Below, piece after piece: positions 33,006 to 34,840 of a stretch of DNA of 34,840 bases. A program made the position numbers and the translations under genes. Source of the stretch: Pseudomonadota bacterium (GTDB lineage Bacteria > Pseudomonadota > Gammaproteobacteria > Xanthomonadales > Xanthomonadaceae); the NCBI GenBank assembly GCA_023388715.1, contig JAEWFT010000032.1:1-34840 (forward strand), written 5' to 3'. The notes under the pieces were generated by a model. That model was not told the DNA's origin. It made no database searches and saw only the letters and a list, made by a program, of their open reading frames with translations. Numbering within the stretch: position 1 is the stretch's first letter; each line of letters opens with the position of its first letter.

Positions 33006-33205
33006 GTCTAACTAACTCCTGTCAGTTGTAAAACGGATAAGCAACTTGTCTCCGGTTGCACGGCCCATGCCTGGTACCAGGAGGCTGGGCCTCCGGCACC
33101 CGGGATCTCCCAGGGCTGGCTTCGAGACTTGGTTTCTCTACGCGTAAAGCAATCGTCCGCGGACAACTGCCCCTACCCCTGCTTTCCCTGGTTGACCAAG
33201 TTGCA
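33006..33205 (-). promoter_or_regulatory. Long structured 5' leader of the exported-protein gene
   Basis: About 200 untranslated bases with several hairpins: GGAGGC-loop-GCCTCC (33080-33094), the palindrome CCTGGTACCAGG (33070-33081), and a CCC...GGG element (33099-33115). The first two share bases and are alternatives. No known riboswitch consensus is visible. The rest of the gap to wzm (33241-33350) holds only a TAGACT box (33324-33329) for wzm. Confidence 0.4.
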
Positions 33206-33211
33206 GTGCGG

Positions 33212-33240
33212 ACGCTAACCGAAGGTTCAGGTTTCGTCAA
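33212..33240 (-). promoter_or_regulatory. Promoter of the exported-protein gene
   Basis: On the minus strand TTGACG, 17 bases, TAGCGT (complement of 33240-33235 and 33217-33212). The -35 is the closest to consensus in the window, in AT-richer DNA. Confidence 0.6.
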
Positions 33241-33350
33241 TTGTTTTGATCTGAATGCGTTGTGATATCAACCTGAAGTGGCGTCACACCGATTTCACAT
33301 CGCGGTGGTCGCGGTGGAACCGCTAGACTCACACCCGGAGCGGCGCGTCC

Positions 33351-34184
33351 GTGTTCCCCAGTCGCCGTCCGGAGTCAGTTTACGTGTGGAACCAGCTCGT
33401 GGGTCCGTTTCGCCATCGGGCGTTGATCCGCATCCTTGCATGGCGGGACATCAGCGGGCGTTATCGCGGGTCCCTGCTGGGGTCCGGCTGGTCGCTGCTC
33501 ACGCCGTTGCTGATGCTGGCCGTGTTCACCTTCGTGTTCGGCGTGGTGGCTCCCACCCGCTGGCCGGGGGTGGAGCAGGAGGGAATGGGGATGTTCGCGC
33601 TGCGCCTGCTGGCCGGGATGGTGGTGCATGGCCTGCTGTCCGAGGTGGTGCAGCGCGCGCCTTCACTGGTGACGGGCCAGCCCAATTACGTGACCAAGAT
33701 CGTCTTCCCGTTGGAGGCGCTGGGCTGGGTGGCGCTGCTGACCGGCCTGTTCCATACGGTGATGGCGCTGCTGGTGCTGATCCTGCTCAATGCATTCCTT
33801 GGCACCGGCGTCTCGCCCGCCCTGCTGGCGCTGCCGCTGATCCTGTTGCCGTACGCGCTGCTGTTGCTCGGCCTGGCCTGGCTGCTGGCGGCGCTCGGCG
33901 TCTACCTGCGCGACCTGGCCCAGGTGGTCGGGCCGGTGGTCATGGCCAGCATGTTCCTGGGACCAGTGTTCTATCCGCGCGATGCGATGCCGGCAAGCAT
34001 CCAGCCGCTGCTGGCGCTGAACCCCATCACCGTGCCGATCGAACAGACCCGGCGGGTGGTGTTCGAGGGGCTGTGGCCGCAGTGGGGTGCGTTGGCGCAG
34101 TATTCGCTCGCGGCGGTGGCCGTTTACCTGTTCGGGCTGTGGGCGTTCGGACGCCTCAAGAAGGGATTTGCGGATGTCATCTGA
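33351..34184 (+). CDS. wzm: O-antigen ABC transporter permease Wzm
   Basis: A 277-residue ABC-2-type permease with about six membrane segments (WSLLTPLLMLAVFTFVFGVV, LEALGWVALLTGLFHTVMAL and later ones) preceded by the cytosolic RILAWRDISGRYRGSLLG motif typical of polysaccharide exporters. It pairs with Wzt to move O-polysaccharide across the inner membrane. The start is a GTG at 33351; another GTG at 33384 with GGAG nine bases upstream is as good and would shorten it by 11 residues. It overlaps the next gene by 11 bases. Confidence 0.88.
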   Translation: MFPSRRPESVYVWNQLVGPFRHRALIRILAWRDISGRYRGSLLGSGWSLLTPLLMLAVFTFVFGVVAPTRWPGVEQEGMGMFALRLLAGMVVHGLLSEVVQRAPSLVTGQPNYVTKIVFPLEALGWVALLTGLFHTVMALLVLILLNAFLGTGVSPALLALPLILLPYALLLLGLAWLLAALGVYLRDLAQVVGPVVMASMFLGPVFYPRDAMPASIQPLLALNPITVPIEQTRRVVFEGLWPQWGALAQYSLAAVAVYLFGLWAFGRLKKGFADVI

Positions 34185-34840
34185 ACCTGCGCGCCTTGTT
34201 TCGGCACCGCGCGACCGCCTGCTGGGCGAGCTGCTGGTGGAGGCCGGCGTACTGGGGCCGGCCGACCTGGAACGCGGGTTGGCGCTCCAGCAGAAGCTGG
34301 GCGGCCGGATCGGCAGCGTGCTGATGCGGATCGGTGCGGTCAGCGAGGACAACCTGCTGCAGACGCTTTCGCGCCAGCTGGGCATGCCGGTGATGGGGAT
34401 CGATGTGCCGGCACCGGACGAGGACGCGGTCAGGCTGGTGGCGCTGCAGGCGCCCAACGGGATCGACTGGCTGCTCGACCAGCAATTGCTGGTATGGCCG
34501 GGGGAGGGCAGCGACCTGCTCTGCGCCGCCCGCGACCCGCTTCAGCCGCAGCTGCGCGACGCCATGCGGCACGCGTTCCCGGGTCGCAAGGTGCACTGGT
34601 GCCTGTGCCGCGCGCAGGACCTCGAGCGCATGCTCGATGGCCTGGCGCACCATGCCCGCAACGACGACTTCGGCGGTGGCGACGAACAGCAGCTGCGCGC
34701 CATGGCGGAGGAGGCCCCCGTCGTCGAGCTGGTCAGCAACCTGATGGCGCAGGCGGTCGAGCAGCGCGCCTCCGACATCCACCTGGAGCCGGAGGAGCGC
34801 AGCTTCAGCGTGCGCTTCCGCATCGACGGCGTGTTGCACA
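34174..34840 (+). CDS. GspE/PilB-family secretion ATPase, N-terminal part, truncated by window edge
   Basis: About 222 residues are visible; the frame is open at the right edge. Residues 16-39 (LLGELLVEAGVLGPADLERG and on to Q39) and 45-68 (RIGSVLMRIGAVSEDNLLQT and on to Q68) are two MshEN-type repeats, and the end (APVVELVSNLMAQAVEQRAS, then DIHLEPEERSFSVRFRIDGV) is the entry to the ATPase core. It is a type II secretion or type IV pilus assembly motor. MshEN domains bind cyclic di-GMP in some such motors; the second repeat keeps the R-I-G start. The ATG at 34174 has AAGGGA eight bases upstream and lies within the wzm end. Confidence 0.85.
   Translation, partial: MSSEPARLVSAPRDRLLGELLVEAGVLGPADLERGLALQQKLGGRIGSVLMRIGAVSEDNLLQTLSRQLGMPVMGIDVPAPDEDAVRLVALQAPNGIDWLLDQQLLVWPGEGSDLLCAARDPLQPQLRDAMRHAFPGRKVHWCLCRAQDLERMLDGLAHHARNDDFGGGDEQQLRAMAEEAPVVELVSNLMAQAVEQRASDIHLEPEERSFSVRFRIDGVLH

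Noticed and set aside
33006..33205. Cyclic di-GMP (GEMM) riboswitch in the exported-protein leader
   Set aside because: The GGCAAACC and GACGCAAAGCC core elements are not present.

Overview
The window comes from a GC-rich (about 70%) gammaproteobacterium of the Xanthomonadaceae/Lysobacteraceae, close to Lysobacter, Luteimonas or Xanthomonas. The signs are a Clp-type CRP regulator divergent from speD, a metB-like gene beside an O-antigen export locus, Coq7-type ubiquinone hydroxylation, and many TA(C/G)AAT -10 boxes, some placed directly before start codons. The species cannot be fixed from sequence alone.

Layout. (1) 1-1.7 kb: lower-GC accessory DNA holding the 3' end of a DISARM anti-phage locus (drmB end, complete drmC) and a frameshifted HigA-like antitoxin with no toxin. 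(2) 1.7-4.1 kb: an exported beta-lactamase-fold serine hydrolase, a possible small RNA with its own terminator, and a YegS-type lipid kinase. (3) 4.1-16.3 kb: one long plus-strand tryptophan/cyanophycin block: a short ORF with Trp codons and an SD-sequestering stem, trpE, a SIMPL-domain protein, trpG, trpD, then a cyanophycin cassette (iadA-like dipeptidase, cyanophycinase cphB, synthetase cphA, and a Mur-ligase-like cphA paralogue), then trpC and a HAD phosphatase. (4) 16.3-22.9 kb: housekeeping genes: GNAT, clp, speD, coq7, rplM-rpsI, tRNA-Gln(CTG) with terminator, a 2OG-Fe dioxygenase, and tyrosine-catabolism genes (FAH-family hydrolase and maiA). (5) 23-26 kb: a PilU-like ATPase, an OmpA-type lipoprotein, a 400-base gap holding a candidate structured RNA, and a YdcH-like small protein. 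(6) 26-34.8 kb: cystathionine beta-synthase and a gamma-synthase/lyase, followed by a surface-polysaccharide export region: sulfotransferase and wzt on the minus strand, a large exported protein with a long leader, then wzm and the start of a GspE/PilB-type ATPase with a MshEN-like N-terminus.

How the genes work together. The cyanophycin cassette is a full make-and-break cycle: CphA polymerises Asp and Arg, CphB releases beta-Asp-Arg, and the IadA-like enzyme splits the dipeptide. It lies in line within the trp genes, so nitrogen storage and tryptophan synthesis may share transcripts. Cbs and the metB-like enzyme together give reverse transsulfuration. The wzm/wzt pair, Wzt's sugar-recognition domain and the sulfotransferase suggest export of a possibly sulfated O-polysaccharide.

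Most noteworthy for follow-up: the putative Trp-responsive translation leader before trpE, the structured RNA at about 25.53-25.72 kb, the terminator-bearing candidate sRNA at about 3.0 kb, the cyanophycin cassette inside the trp operon, and the exported-protein gene separating wzm from wzt.
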